DNA of 64,000 nucleotides from Tillandsia leiboldiana (GCA_029204045.2 CM055066.1:1178001-1242000), one strand, 5' to 3'. Positions 36,476 to 48,673 are shown, counted from the stretch's first letter. Numbers and translations: made by a program. Notes: generated from the sequence alone by a model not told the origin.

Positions 36476-39400
36476 ATGGACGACTACGCGAGGGAGATGA
36501 TGGAGCTCAAGACCCTCGTCACCCGTACGCTCGAGAAGAAGGGCGTACTCGCTAAGATTAGGGTATCGGCTTTCGATCGCCTCCTCTTTTGTCGCCCTTT
36601 TTGTGAATTAGGGTTTCGGATCTTCGTTTATCGCTTTTAATTTGCTTTCGTATTGTTGTCGATTCTAGATCTCGTCGTGGATCAGTGTGTAACTATGGTT
36701 TGATTTGTGTTTTCAAGCATTTATTGAAGTGACGGTGTTTTAGGGTTTGGAACTTGTGCTGGGATATCGTGTGATTGAGTAGTAAGAAGTGGGTTTGGGA
36801 TTGGTTAGGAGGAATGCTGTATCACGACGCCGCAATACTGGTAGATCTTGTTGTCGAATTGATTTGGCTTTGCTCGTGATGTAATAGGACATGATCTGTG
36901 CTTGATGACGAAGTACGGTTAAATGCATGCTTGATCTGTGTTTCTCTGCTGCTTTTTTAATTGATTACCGTAGAGAGAATAACAGGTTAAGGATCGTTCA
37001 TCTGAAGATAGCAAGTCACATTGTTTTAGTCCTGTTTTTTTTAGGAAAAAATTGACATTGGAATTTGCGACTCTAAAAAAAAAACATGGAAAAATTGCTG
37101 TACAGTCTCAAATTATTTAGGTTGTGAAGCATTGCTAAAGATGTTGTAGAAGTAAAACTCCATAATCACATTTTCGAAGCGGCTATTATGGTATTACCAG
37201 ATTATATCCTCTCTAGTCATGTCTCATTTAAATAATTAACTTCTATTTGGTGCTTTGTGCTGAACTTCCTTAGGCTGAGCTTAGGGCAAGCGTGTTTGAG
37301 GCCATTGAAGAAGAGGATCGGAATCTTGAAAACGAAGAAGGCGTGAATGCTGCGTTACTCGGTAGTTGCAATGATCGAGCAAAGCAGTTGCATGCCTCTC
37401 CTTCAGGTTTGAACTTAATATCTTCACCAATGTGATGATTCATTTCTTGCTGATCTTTTTCTGTTGTTAGTGCATATTATATAGGCGGATTGTCAGGTAT
37501 GACATTGTATTTTGTTCTCTCGGCAGTGCAAGGCTAATTGGAGCTTTAGCCATTGCAGCTGGCATTTAGATTTTCAGAATGTTTTTGTGAGTCCAATTGT
37601 GTGAAATAAATTCGAATGCACGATCTGGTGGCTACTTTATAGTTATAGAATTTTAGTAGTTGAAATGGGATAAATTTATCATGGTAGGTATTTTGTGGTT
37701 CTTCTTTTTCCTACTAATTTTGTATTAATTTGGCCGAGGACAAGAACCCATCACAACAAATTTTACCAAATCTGTGATTAGTTGTCAATAGATTATCATC
37801 TAACGTAGGCACTTGCAATAGGATACTTGTTTTTCTCCTCCCTGCATTGTGAAAAAAGTTATCGTGAATTTTGCTTACAGGAAGACTATTGGAAGCACTG
37901 ATCTGTGAGTACTTGGAATGGGCCCAACTAGGTCACACATTAAAAGTTTATTTGCCCGAGTGTAACTTGGTAATCATGTAATCTCTCAACTGTTTTCAAT
38001 CCTCCTAGTTGAACAATACTTGGTATTGTATAGAAGAAGAGTAGTTATTTGCACCTTCATGTTTTGTAATCCAGCCAAAGGACTTTTGGAAGGCTGAATT
38101 GAGGGATTTTAATAGCAAAAATGGATCTGACGCAGAGAGGAGTCCCGAAAGCGGCCCAATGCTTCTCGACGTTCTTGAAGGATATTTAAAATTTGAGGTT
38201 TGCTCTTGCTTGTTTCTTTTTTTTTTGGTACTTTGATTGTGAAACTGAAATTACTGCAGCTGAGAATTTAGTTCATCTGTGACAGTTGATGAACATGCCT
38301 TCTAGGAATTTTATATTGTAGAACATGTCATACAGTTGCCTAATTTTGTTTTGCTGGATACTTGTATATCATCACTCTTGGAAATATTGCAGTCCTCTAT
38401 CTGTATTTTGCTTTCAGGTCTCATGGTTTCCCATGGTATTTTCGTCTTTGTAAATAATTTCTCTTTCTCTGAAAAGGTCAGAAGAATAAATATTTGAAGC
38501 TTATTATCACCGTGCAATTTCAGTGTTCGGATGTAGCTTATGTCGATACGTTACTCTGATAATTCTTAATTTATGTGTAAATTGGTATGAAATATCATAT
38601 TAGTGCAAATTGAGGACTTTGTGAGTTTCTAGAATTACGTGAAAGATCTGCGCATTATTATTATCTTGACATGAGCATATAAAAATATAACCCGTCTTTA
38701 ATTTTCTCTTCAAAATTTCTGTGGTAGGTGTAATGGGACTGGAACTGTGAACACTTCGTTAGGAACTGTGAACTTCCCTAGCGTGTATACAATATTTTGC
38801 ATTCAAATTTTGCTAGAAAATATATTGATTAACTAACATGAATTGTGAATTAATTACTCAGCCCTTAACTGTGTCTAAAATAGAAGATTACCAGATAGTA
38901 GTTAGGAAAGAAACAGTAACTTTGTCATTTGTTGTACGATCCTCCTGTTAAAAAGCATCTTTTTATTTAAAGGCAATTGAGGAAGCTTTCACTTTCTTTC
39001 CTTCATGCTAATTATCAGTATTGCCAAAATGAATTTTTCATGAACTCTTACTATAGTGTTAATATTTGATCCCCAAAGGAAATGTCTGAAATGATAGCAT
39101 TCCATCCTTGTGCATATATGTTTCTTAACTGATTGACAAACGTTAGAACACATTAATCTGTTTATTAATTATGATTTTTGTTAAACAGAATTTATCACAA
39201 GGAAGGATGCCTGGAAGAAGAATAATTAACCCGGAGACTGACTCAGTATCAAACACAGAATCTAGAAACATCCGGAGGCCATCATCTTCCTCTGCTGTTG
39301 GAGGTTTGCCTCCATTAGGAAGGTAAATTTGAACTTATGCTTTTATAATGATACTAAGTTTACGACTAGCATGGACAGTTCTCTTATAAAGCATATTGTT

Positions 39401-39902
39401 TTGCCTTTTTTGGATATCAGGCCAGTCGCAGCTACGCAGTCATCAGGTAATTGATATATAATCTTTATGTTACTTGTTTTTGTCTCGTGTTACCATTTTA
39501 TTGTCAACCTTTTCTCATTCAGATCGAAGATTGGGTTCTTCAGTTCCGAATTTTCGGAAGGATGAGTACAACTGGAGATATGATGCTGATGATATATCTG
39601 AGGAGGTGATTCGAGCATCAAATGCTTTAGAGCACATTCAACTGGACAGAAAACCTCGGAGCGTATCTACATCTTGGAGGTAGTTTTGCACTTTGACCCT
39701 TTTCCTTCTTCTTTTCTCCCCTTCCACCAACTTATTTTAAAAAAGCTATGTGCATTTTACTATTGACCGGTTTCCTGCGTATTTAGCTTTGTCTTATTAT
39801 TGAACTTCATTTCGTAAAGTATGTCCTGAGGAGCTTTTGGCCATTTGCAGGCACGCAGGTGACGGTATTATGGAGGACGATGCTAAAGCCGATCACCGCT
39901 AA
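36476..39902 (+). CDS. TON1: TONNEAU1 centrosomal-like protein, 8 exons
   Basis: Exons: 36476-36562, 37274-37406, 37881-37969, 38075-38197, 39189-39322, 39421-39446, 39523-39679, 39851-39902; 266 aa. TON1 is related to human FOP and OFD1. With TRM proteins and a PP2A regulatory subunit (FASS/TON2) it forms the TTP complex that organises cortical microtubules and the preprophase band. The N-terminus MDDYAREMMELKTLV and RTLEKKGVLAKIR matches the family almost without change. It is followed by AELRASVFEAIEEEDR and LLGSCNDRAKQLHASPSGRL, then the LisH-type helix pair around LICEYLEWAQLGHTLKVY and LLDVLEGYLKFE. The C-terminal half is Ser/Arg-rich and disordered and ends DDAKADHR. Length agrees with Arabidopsis TON1a/b (about 260 aa). 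The start was chosen by homology and by CT-rich leader sequence upstream. Confidence 0.95.
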
Positions 39903-41616
39903 TGTCGAATTTTTGGTTTGTTGCTCCTGATCCTGATCCCTTTTCGGCTCTACTTGTGTGTATGATATTAGAATGTATTGACCGGTCCTTGTAAGATCAT
40001 TACTGCTGTTTGTTATTTGTGTGCCTTCTCTTTGTTGCAATTTAACTTCAGATGCTTGCGTAAGCTGATACTCTGATTTTTTTAAGCATACTGATTTTCC
40101 ATTCTCTATGGGGAGCCATACAGGAATCTCTATGAATAGTAATAACTCGCAATAAGTTTGGAACATCCTCGTGCACCCATCTGCTTTATCCACCCACCCT
40201 TCATGCAATCCCGAATCCAGTTACTTAACAAAGTTTATTTTCTTTAAAAAAAAAAAAAAAAAAAAAAAATTTAAGGAAATAGTAAGCATGCGACCCAGTT
40301 GCATGTCCATAGTGGTGGTAGTGTACGCTGTAACGCAGATGCATCAGGTCCAGTCAACAGGTTCTCCATCATTGTCATGTACCCTTTCCTGGCATTGCTC
40401 CGTGTTGTGATTCTTTTTTATAATTTGATGAAAATGAGAAAAATCCATGCGGCCAATGATGGAAACCAGCGACTCCTGCAACCCAACACGGTCTTCCACC
40501 GGCCATCGCCAGGTCGTAGTCCCAAAAGTCCCCTCTCTACCGATTCTATTTGCTGTGGTCGCCACTCGCCAGTAGTAGTACCTGTTGCTTCGTTCTTTCC
40601 ATTTCTCCCCCGCGTTTATGATGAGTGGAACATTTCTTTGGGGCGTGTGTTTCTGGGAAGGTGGTACCTGAGTAGTCTTTTTCTGTTGTTTTTGTTTGTC
40701 CTAAACTAAATCTGTCTGCAACTTTCTTTGTTTAAAACAACGTAATTTATGTCCAAGTTAATTACAGGATAAAATTTATGTGTTGTTATATAAACCAAAA
40801 AATAAAATAAAATAATTTCAGATTTAATAATATTTTTGATTGATTTTCTATCCAACAAATTGAAAAGAAAAGGAAATTTTTACATAATTTATAGTTTAAT
40901 TAAAAATTATTTTTAATTTGAGAAAAAAAAAAAAAAAAATTGGGTATTAATAAACAGTCCTATACTTCCAAGTTCCACGGCGACATCTACATCACCTTTC
41001 AGTGCTGTCCCTGTTTGCTGGTGCTTAGCTGGAAAGCATTTACATGTGAAACTGCAATTTGGTTACGCGGAATGCCATGTCAAGGCTCTCCATTTTTATT
41101 TTTATTTATTTTTTTTATTTTTTTATTTGTTTTGGGGTGGGTTGGTGGAATTTTCTTCGCATAAATTTTCCATATTGTTCTAAATTTTGACTCTTTCATC
41201 AGGAATATAAATGTATAAATATTTTATATATTCAATTTTTTTTTCCCAGTAATTGACTCTGCTGTAAAGATGAAATAATTTTTAAATTAATTTTAGCATT
41301 TAAAATGAGAAAATAGAAATTCTAACCCAAAAAAAAAAAGAAAAAAAAAAAAAAAAAAAGATAGTAATGATAAATTAAAGTTCGGATCAGATCCGAATAT
41401 AAAAATTCAGGCAAATAGGGTCGACAATCCGGTTTTGCAGTAATAATAATTAAAATATTTAAATTTAATTTGTTTTAGATTTGTTTTTTTATTTTTGAAT
41501 AGTTAATTCTCAATACACAAATTTTAATTTTTAATTTAATTTAATACATACTCTTTATTTTTATTATTTTATTTTAAATTTTCGCTTAAAATGCAATCGG
41601 GTTTGGATGTTGGGCA
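39903..41616. other. TON1 3' flank and intergenic DNA
   Basis: The TON1 3' UTR probably ends around 40050. Short poly(A) runs occur at about 40246-40269, 40922-40939 and 41330-41360. Open frames here are short, differ in no way from chance and have no homology I recognise. Confidence 0.5.
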
Positions 41617-41782
41617 TCCTACTTCTTAAGCGAGTCCGGATCCAAACACAATAGGTAGTGTGAAATTTAAATCCGGATATGATTCAGACCCATTAAATTA
41701 TATATCCTACTTCTTAAGCGAGTCCGGATCCAAACACAATAGGTAGCGTGAAATTTAAATCCGGATATGATTCAGACCCATT

Positions 41783-41790
<8 letters not shown>
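41617..41790. repeat. Tandem duplication, period 88 bp
   Basis: TCCTACTTCTTAAGCGAGTC through GACCCATTAAATTATATA occurs twice in a row (41617-41704, 41705-41790) with almost no differences. The second copy runs straight into an (AT)n tract. Confidence 0.92.

Positions 41791-41855
<65 letters not shown>
41787..41855. repeat. (AT)n microsatellite abutting MITE copy G
   Basis: About 68 bp of pure TA repeat that ends exactly at the first base of the MITE. Confidence 0.95.
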
Positions 41856-41858
<3 letters not shown>

Positions 41859-42027
41859 CAATGCTATATGTACACCCCGAAAGGGGTGTACATCATACAC
41901 CCCACCCATCTAATGGGTGGGGTGATTTCAAGGGTCACTTGAAGTGACCCTTACCACACCCCCACCCATTGGATGGGTGGGGATGTATGATGTACACCCC
42001 GAAAGGGGTGTACACATAGCATTTTCC
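41856..42027 (+). mobile_element. Foldback MITE family 1, copy G
   Basis: A full-length 172-bp copy with near-perfect arms (GTACACCCCGAAAGGGGTGT at both ends). The centre is GGGTCACTTGAAGTGACCC. TA repeats lie on both sides, so any 9-bp duplication is hidden in them. Confidence 0.93.
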
Positions 42028-42284
42028 ATATATATATATAGAGAGAGAGAGAGAGTAGCGCTTATATATTTTCAAAAACAAAAGCAATATACTTGTGAAT
42101 TTTTTATTATTAAATTTCTATTGAAATTTGTGTTATTTATTTTTTTTTTTTTTTCTCTCTTTTTAGTTGACTTTAAAAATTTATAAGTATAATTGAATTT
42201 ATATTTTTAAAAATAAACTGTATTATAAACTCTACTCTCTCTCTCTCCCCCCCTCTCTTTCTCTCTCTATATATATATTTATAA

Positions 42285-42897
42285 GGATAATTGTCTGTGT
42301 ACTCCTGAAATATGAAGAAATATCTGATTTATTCCTCTTATTTTTTTCTTTCCAATATATCCTTCATACGTTCCACCGTTATTAAAAATACCCCTACCGT
42401 TTTCTTTTGTTAAGTTAACTAGGGTAAAACTAGAGTTAAATAATAATCGGAGTTGAAAACTATCAAATATACCTATTTTGTCCGGTTTTAGAGTTTAGGG
42501 TTTAGGATTTTTTAGGGTTTTAGAGTTTAGGGTTTAGAATTTTTTAGGGTTCTAGGGTTTAGGGTTTAGGGTTTTAAGGTTTAGGGTTTAGAGTTTTTTA
42601 GGGTTTTAGGGTTTTAGGGTTTAGGGTTTAGGGTTTTAGGGTTTAGGGTTTAGGGTTTAGGGTTTAGGGTTTTAGGATTTAGGGGTTTAGGGTTTTACGA
42701 TTTAGGGTATATTTGAAAGGGCAAAATAGTAATTACACACAGATAACGGCAGTTCTAAACGGTACACTAACAGAGTTTAACTTCAGGGGTATTTTGAAAA
42801 GAAGTTGGAACGTAAGAAGGGTAGTTTTAATATTAGCCTTCTAAGAGGGGTAAATCTAAAAATAGAAAAATTTTTAGGAGTATGTAGAAAATTACCC
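42285..42897. mobile_element. Long-TIR element with telomere-like core
   Basis: The left arm (GGATAATTGTCTGTGTACTC) and the complement of the right arm (ending GTATGTAGAAAATTACCC) pair over roughly 100 bp, including ATACGTTCCACC against GGAACGTAAG. The centre (about 42484-42715) is a degenerate array of TTTAGGG and TTTTAGGG units. (AT)n lies on both flanks. There is no coding capacity. Confidence 0.8.
42484..42715 (+). repeat. Interstitial telomere-like (TTTAGGG)n array
   Basis: Many TTTAGGG heptamers are mixed with TTTTAGGG octamers and point variants, all in one orientation. The longest clean run is near 42636-42668. It lies inside the long-TIR element. Confidence 0.93.
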
Positions 42898-42898
42898 C

Positions 42899-42930
<32 letters not shown>

Positions 42931-43536
42931 GCTTTTTATTAAATATAGTCTTCTAGAATTTTTTTTTTCTTTCAAATAGTATCATAAAATTTAAAATTAT
43001 AAAAATGGTGAGAGGTGAACTTATTTAAAATAATTTTTGAGAAGAAAATGAGTATAAAACAAAGTAAATAATTTTTAAATATTTGATAGACGAAAGAAAA
43101 AAAAAAAAAAAAAAAAAAAAAAAAGACAAAAAAAAAAGTTAAGTTAAAATAAAAAAATTATATTTGAAGTAATTTTTAATACTTTGGCGGACGAAAAAAA
43201 AAGGGATAAGAGAGAGAGAGAAGGGCGCCAATTTTCTTAAAAAAATTATTAATCATAATGATTATTGGATCCATAAATGATGCGGGTCCGAATTTTTGCC
43301 GCCCATAGTTTTCTCTGGAAATCCACCTTCCAAAGTCGACCCACTGACCACTGACTGCTTTCGAGTTCCGCCATCCGCAAGCAAGCAACCAAGTGGACTT
43401 TTCGGGCCCACTTCCTCCTCTCGGGATCTCACCCGCAACCCTTTATCAACACCCCCAACCAACCCCCCCCGTTTTCTCTCCTCCTCCACACCTCTCTCTC
43501 TCTCTCTCTCTCTCCCTCTCTCTCTAAGCCCCAACA

Positions 43537-43722
43537 ATGGCGGCTCCCGCAGCTCCCTCCAACCCCCAGAACAAGCCCTCGGGGAATCCCCACCCTCGGA
43601 GGGGCCAGATCAAGGCCAAGATCGTCCGCGACCTCATCTCCGTCGTCGCCTCCATCCGGGGCCGAAGGATGCCCTCCGCCGCCGCCCCTCCGCCGGAGCA
43701 ACTCCCGATCGCCGCCGTCTGA
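43537..43722 (+). CDS. Small hypothetical protein, 61 aa
   Basis: The start ATG follows a CT-rich leader (about 43493-43524) resembling those of other genes here and sits in a good context (AACAATGGCG). The peptide is Pro/Ala-rich at both ends, with a basic amphipathic centre: HPRRGQIKAKIVRDLISVVA followed by SIRGRRM. No signal peptide, membrane segment or domain that I recognise. Codon GC is high, as in first exons of neighbouring genes. Downstream, a (CT)n(CA)n tract and a T-rich stretch up to about 44300 look like a 3' UTR. It could instead be the first exon of a longer gene, but no in-frame continuation was found. The function is unknown. Confidence 0.5.
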   Translation: MAAPAAPSNPQNKPSGNPHPRRGQIKAKIVRDLISVVASIRGRRMPSAAAPPPEQLPIAAV

Positions 43723-43771
43723 ACTCGCAGATACGGAACCCTAATCCGCCCCTCCCCCCCTCCTCCTCCTC

Positions 43772-43773
<2 letters not shown>

Positions 43774-43853
<80 letters not shown>

Positions 43854-43855
43854 AC
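43774..43855 (+). repeat. (CT)n(CA)n compound microsatellite
   Basis: About 55 bp of CT followed by about 26 bp of CA, just after the stop codon of the 61-codon gene. Confidence 0.95.
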
Positions 43856-44606
43856 TTGTCTTGTTGCTGATTATTTTATTCAATGCAACAGAAGAAGAAG
43901 GAAAACCAAATAGAGAGAGAGAGAACAATTTGATGATTCGAAATATCTGTGGCTTGTATTATTTTCCATAAGCCACAGAATTATTCTAATTTTCTTTTTC
44001 TTTTTTCTTTTTTTTTTCTTTTTTTCTTTTTTCTTTTTTGTAGGGATAATTCTCTGTTGCTGATGTTTTTATAAGTATCAGAGGGTCTTTTTCATTTTTT
44101 TTTTTTCTTTTTTTTTTAATTTTCAGTTCCTAGTTGCTGGTGTTGTAACTGTTGTTGTTGTTGTTGTTGTTGTTTTGGATTCAGAGGTGTTGATGTTTTA
44201 GTGATTGCCTCTGCTGTGCTATTACATGTGTTTTAGTGTGTAATAATACTTCTTTGTACTTTGTGTTTTTGTATCATCATCTTTTGTTGATTTTTCTTTC
44301 TTTCTTTCTTGTTTTAATATTTGAATTTATCAAAATTCAATTATCGAATGTTATAAAAATTTGTTTCAAATTAGAACTGATATATCATAATAGTAAAATT
44401 TTAATTTAACTATTCAATATTTTAAAGTTATAATCTTCATACTGAATCTTTTAATTTGTTTAATTTAACCGATTTAATGGTTCTTCCGCTACAAAATCTA
44501 AGTTTATTACTAACTTTAGTATTTTTGTAGTCACATGAATTATAATGGATTATAATTCAAATAAGTTCCTACTTAAAATAGTGCTATTCAATATTTTTCC
44601 TCTTAT

Positions 44607-44989
44607 AGGGGCCGTTACCAACGGGATAAGACCGAACTAGCTAGGAATAAATATAAAATACAAAATTAGTCTAAAAAAATATTTGAAATGGTTTCAGTAA
44701 TAAAAGATTTTGTGTTTGGTATGAGAATAAGAGATAAGAGGAATAAAAAATTTTAATTGAGATAAATTATCTTTTTATCCTCAAATTTTATTATGTAATA
44801 ATAAGATGAGAGATAGTGACTCCGTAGACGTGGGAGGATATTTAAGGAAAAAGAAAGAGAGTGGTTGGGAGTAATTTTCACTTATTCTAGTTATACCGGA
44901 ATAAATTATACCGATTAATTTCTGATGCGTTTGAAAAAATAAAAAAAATATTCCTCCTATTTCCAGTTCTATACCGAATCCAAACGGGT
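44607..44989. mobile_element. Tourist-like MITE, short family, copy 2
   Basis: It begins GGGGCCGTTACCAACGGGAT and ends ACCGAATCCAAACGGG, parallel to the element at 11854-12242 over its whole length. The terminal duplication is unclear (ATA against TAA). Confidence 0.7.
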
Positions 44990-45215
44990 TAATGAAAGGA
45001 TTAGTAATACTGAGTCCTCTAACCACTTAAGCTGATCATTAGCTAATCAAATTTCTCAGTCCATTGAAAATAATAAAAACTTAGCAAATTAAGTCTCTCT
45101 TTGATCTACCCTTTATTTATTCCCCAATAGTGCATTATTGACTCAGGTCGTCTCTAGTCTAAAAATTTAATAATTATCATAACAATCATTATTACACGAT
45201 TTCGTGCGCTTTTGA

Positions 45216-45282
<67 letters not shown>

Positions 45283-46864
45283 TTAAATAAAAAATTATTA
45301 TTTTTCAGCTAGATTCAAAATATTTTAATAAACTTAGTATATAAATTTAATTAAATAAGATAAAACTAAATAATATTAAAAGTATGAGTATTTTGATAAT
45401 ATATTAAATAATATAAAATAATATTGAAAATGATTAAAATAATAGTACTTAGTTAATGGTCATGTATTAATAATTGCCTTGAACATTAATTATATGCAAA
45501 TCAAATGAAGAAATTTCTCATCAGCTGTATTTATATCAAATATATAATATATGTTACAGATTGAGTTTTACCATGAATATTTTTTTGTAAAATAAAACAA
45601 AATTTTATATCTCGAATACCAACCATAAAATTCTTAGCCAAATAGGCTAAATACATATACTAATCTTTAAGTTTGTTATAATATTTCTTAGCTTTTGCGC
45701 TTTTATAATTCCTTCATCAATCAAATTGAGTACAAATAACAACATAAACATCTCCTTGCTATTGCGTGAGAAACATTTAGTAGTCTCAAATTTAACCAGG
45801 AATTTGGCAAAAAAAATAAAAATTGCAAAAAATAAAAATGGAAGAAATTGTAATAATTGAAAGAGTTTTAGAGACCAAATTAACTTTTATTTTGGAGGAG
45901 ATAATGGGACTTGAGCCCAAATTTTTGGTGGTTGAAAAATGCCTAGTCCAATGAGTCTTATATGGACAAACTAATAGGCCCAAGATATTTTCCAAGCTCT
46001 TATAGGGTAAGGTATTTTTTTCATAGTCTAGCTAATATGCTATCGATAGTTCCAAGCACTTAGTCTATCAAATTTGTCGTCATTAGATCTATACCTTTGA
46101 TCATTTTTACTTCTTAAACCATATTATTTTTTCAATTATTCACTAAACCTCAGGAATCCACTATCATTTTAATCACACATCCATTAATTCAAAAGCTAAA
46201 AGCTTAATAATACCAATGACTAGGCGCTTGCTATATATGGATAGTATAGTGGTCTAGTTCTGTTTTACATACAAATATTAATGTATGTAAGTCCTAATAA
46301 TTTCACATTTAGTGAAAAAAAAATTATATGTATGTATAAAAAATTAGAACTATAACAATAATAACTAGACTTAATTATTTCGAACTAGACAATTACACAA
46401 TCAATAATGATTTCTGGCTTGTTAGTATCATTTGGTACACATCACTGCCTAAGTAGCTAATAAATAGTTTATTTGGTATATTTTTTTTTGTTTTTCTCAA
46501 AAATACAGACTTCAAGTAAAAAAAAATATTTTATAATATAAATTTAAAAAATAATCTTTACCATTGATTTCAAGTTACAAACTAGCTAACATAGGTGAGT
46601 TTCACATGTAATAAATTTTGCGGGATAAAGTTAATTTTAGCGGGAGCTCTATTGAAGGATCGATTCACTGTCACGTATTAATTTTGTCTTTATTTAATAA
46701 TTAGTTGAATATTTTTAATATTAAAATTTAAAAATAAGAATTATAATTCTTGAATAGTGATAAAAGTGATACGTGATGACAGATTGAGACTTCTTAACGA
46801 AATATAGTTGAAGCACTCCCTACTAAATTTTATTTTTTTTACAATTTTGGTTAATCATCCCATG
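44990..46864. other. AT-rich intergenic DNA with (AT)n
   Basis: An (AT)n tract lies at 45219-45278. The rest is low-complexity, without coding or structural signal that I can support. Confidence 0.5.
45219..45278. repeat. (AT)n microsatellite
   Basis: About 60 bp of pure TA dinucleotide in intergenic DNA. Confidence 0.95.
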
Positions 46865-46869
46865 CACCC

Positions 46870-47579
46870 TGTTAGGATTTGATTATATTTGTAGTTGAAT
46901 CCTAGTTGGATTAAGATTAATATTTAAATCTTAAAAAGATAAGTTTGTTAAGATTTAAATATTAATTAGAATAAAAGTTTATTTAGACTAGGATTTAGAT
47001 AGCTTTTGATGTAAGTTATAAATATAGCATATGTGTTATTATTTGAAGGTGGTGTTAACGTGGTCACACCCATGGAGACGGTGGTGGTAATACCCATGGA
47101 GGTGGTGGGGGCTAGGATTTAGCCACACCCATATAGTGGTATCTACACCCACGGTGGTGGTAACAACCATGGAGATGGTGGGGGTTAGAATTTAGCCACA
47201 CCCATAGTCTTCTAGGTTTATAGAAGGCGAGAGAAGGGAGTCTTCTAGGTTTATAGAAGACGAGAGAAGGGTGAGAGAAATTCAGGAGGAGGGCTCGGAT
47301 TGAAGCTACTCTATTGCAGAAGAAAAGAGAAGTCGGTGTAATTCTTTTCTTGGTTAATGAATCTTATTTCACCCGCATATTTTTTGTTTTAGTTTTCTTC
47401 TCTTTGTGGTTGTATTGGTTCCAGTTTTGTTGAGAGGACGGGTTTATGGTAAAAATCTGATTTGACGTTTCCGCTGCGGAATCCCAACTTTAGGCGGTAG
47501 CAGAGTGGATTGCAGTATCGAAGCGGGTTGCGGATTCAGAAAATCTGGTACCGGGACGAGTACCGAATTTTTTCCAACA
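46870..47579 (+). mobile_element. Solo LTR, Ty1/copia-like
   Basis: It begins TGTTAGGATTTGATTATATT and ends TTTTTTCCAACA, in the TG...CA form, flanked by the exact 5-bp duplication CACCC (46865-46869, 47580-47584). A TATA-like GTTATAAATATAG lies near 47022. The middle (47045-47280) contains imperfect repeats such as CACCCATGGAGACGGTGG and a duplicated TCTTCTAGGTTTATAGAAG. No internal domain, primer site or second LTR is present, so unequal recombination left one LTR. A non-coding TRIM-like element is the alternative. Confidence 0.8.
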
Positions 47580-47584
47580 CACCC

Positions 47585-48673
47585 ATGATTCTATATATAT
47601 GTCCAAACTTTTAAGAGGATCACTAAAAAAATTAATGTCCTACTACTTACTACTAGACCTGCTGACTCAGAATGAGTACACACACCTGTAATCCTATGCT
47701 AATGTCTGCAAGATCATCATAGCTTTATCTGCTACAAATGTTCTACTATTACTTCATGGAGAGGGGGGAGGTGCCACCACATACATATCAGGTTAGTTGT
47801 AGAGTCCTCTCATACTAACTTTTTCTTCTGTTTTTTCCTTCTTTTTTTTTGAAAATGAAGGAAATTTATTTATTTATTTATTATGAATACAACAACAAAA
47901 AAAAAGAATCAGTCTTTTGGAACAGTTTTTTTACTCAGAAGTTAAAAATAAAATTTTGAGCTCTAAAAGTCTCAGATATATATATATTTTTTTATGCATT
48001 GAAATTGGAAACATCAAATTGAATCAAAAGCAAAAATAAAACTAATGCCAGAGAGGTTTAAAAGTGCCATTTGAAAAAGCTCCTTTAATCCTTACTTTCA
48101 AGCAAAACTAGCCCTGAGCAGTAAGCAGTGAGCAGTGAGCAGTGAGAACTGAGCACTGAGCAGTGAGCTCTCCCTTATAAATGTGTTTGCAGTGGAAGAG
48201 GCCATGAATAGTCAATAGCCCTGTAACCCTATTTCAAGGCCCAAACAATGAGCCTCCACAGTCCACAGTGACCTGAACAAAAATACAAAAAACCCTAATA
48301 AATGCTAGAGAGCTTTGAGCTATACCACCAAAATCATCTGTTGAAACATCACATTCCATCTCTCCATCAATCAAACAGGCACTTAAATGGTGGCCCATCT
48401 CTTGTAAAAGCATCCATTAATTAATTAGTGCTTATAAATTTTTTTACCGTTAAAATTATTTTTTTAATTAATTTTATCTCTTATATCATACTATTTTATC
48501 AATCATCTACTAAACACAAATAATGGTTCGTCATTATCCTAACCACTCATTCTTTCATCGAAGAACACAAATTTTATAAGCACACATAACTTGGATACTT
48601 TTAAAAAGATACGAGCACATATATATTCTAATAATTGTAGAACATAAGATATATTATAAACCTATTATGATAT
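47585..48673. other. Intergenic DNA with a heptamer repeat
   Basis: At 48115-48168 there is a short tandem of GAGCAGT-type heptamers (AGTGAGCAGTGAGCAGTGAG). Nothing else is recognised. Confidence 0.5.

Noticed and set aside
40171..40709. Two overlapping frames (79 and 136 codons) downstream of TON1
   Set aside because: No splice partner, domain or start context; the sequence follows a poly(A) run and looks non-coding.
43262..43928. Long overlapping frames around the (CT)n tracts, up to 205 codons
   Set aside because: Most of their length is dinucleotide repeat (Leu-Ser or Arg-Glu runs).
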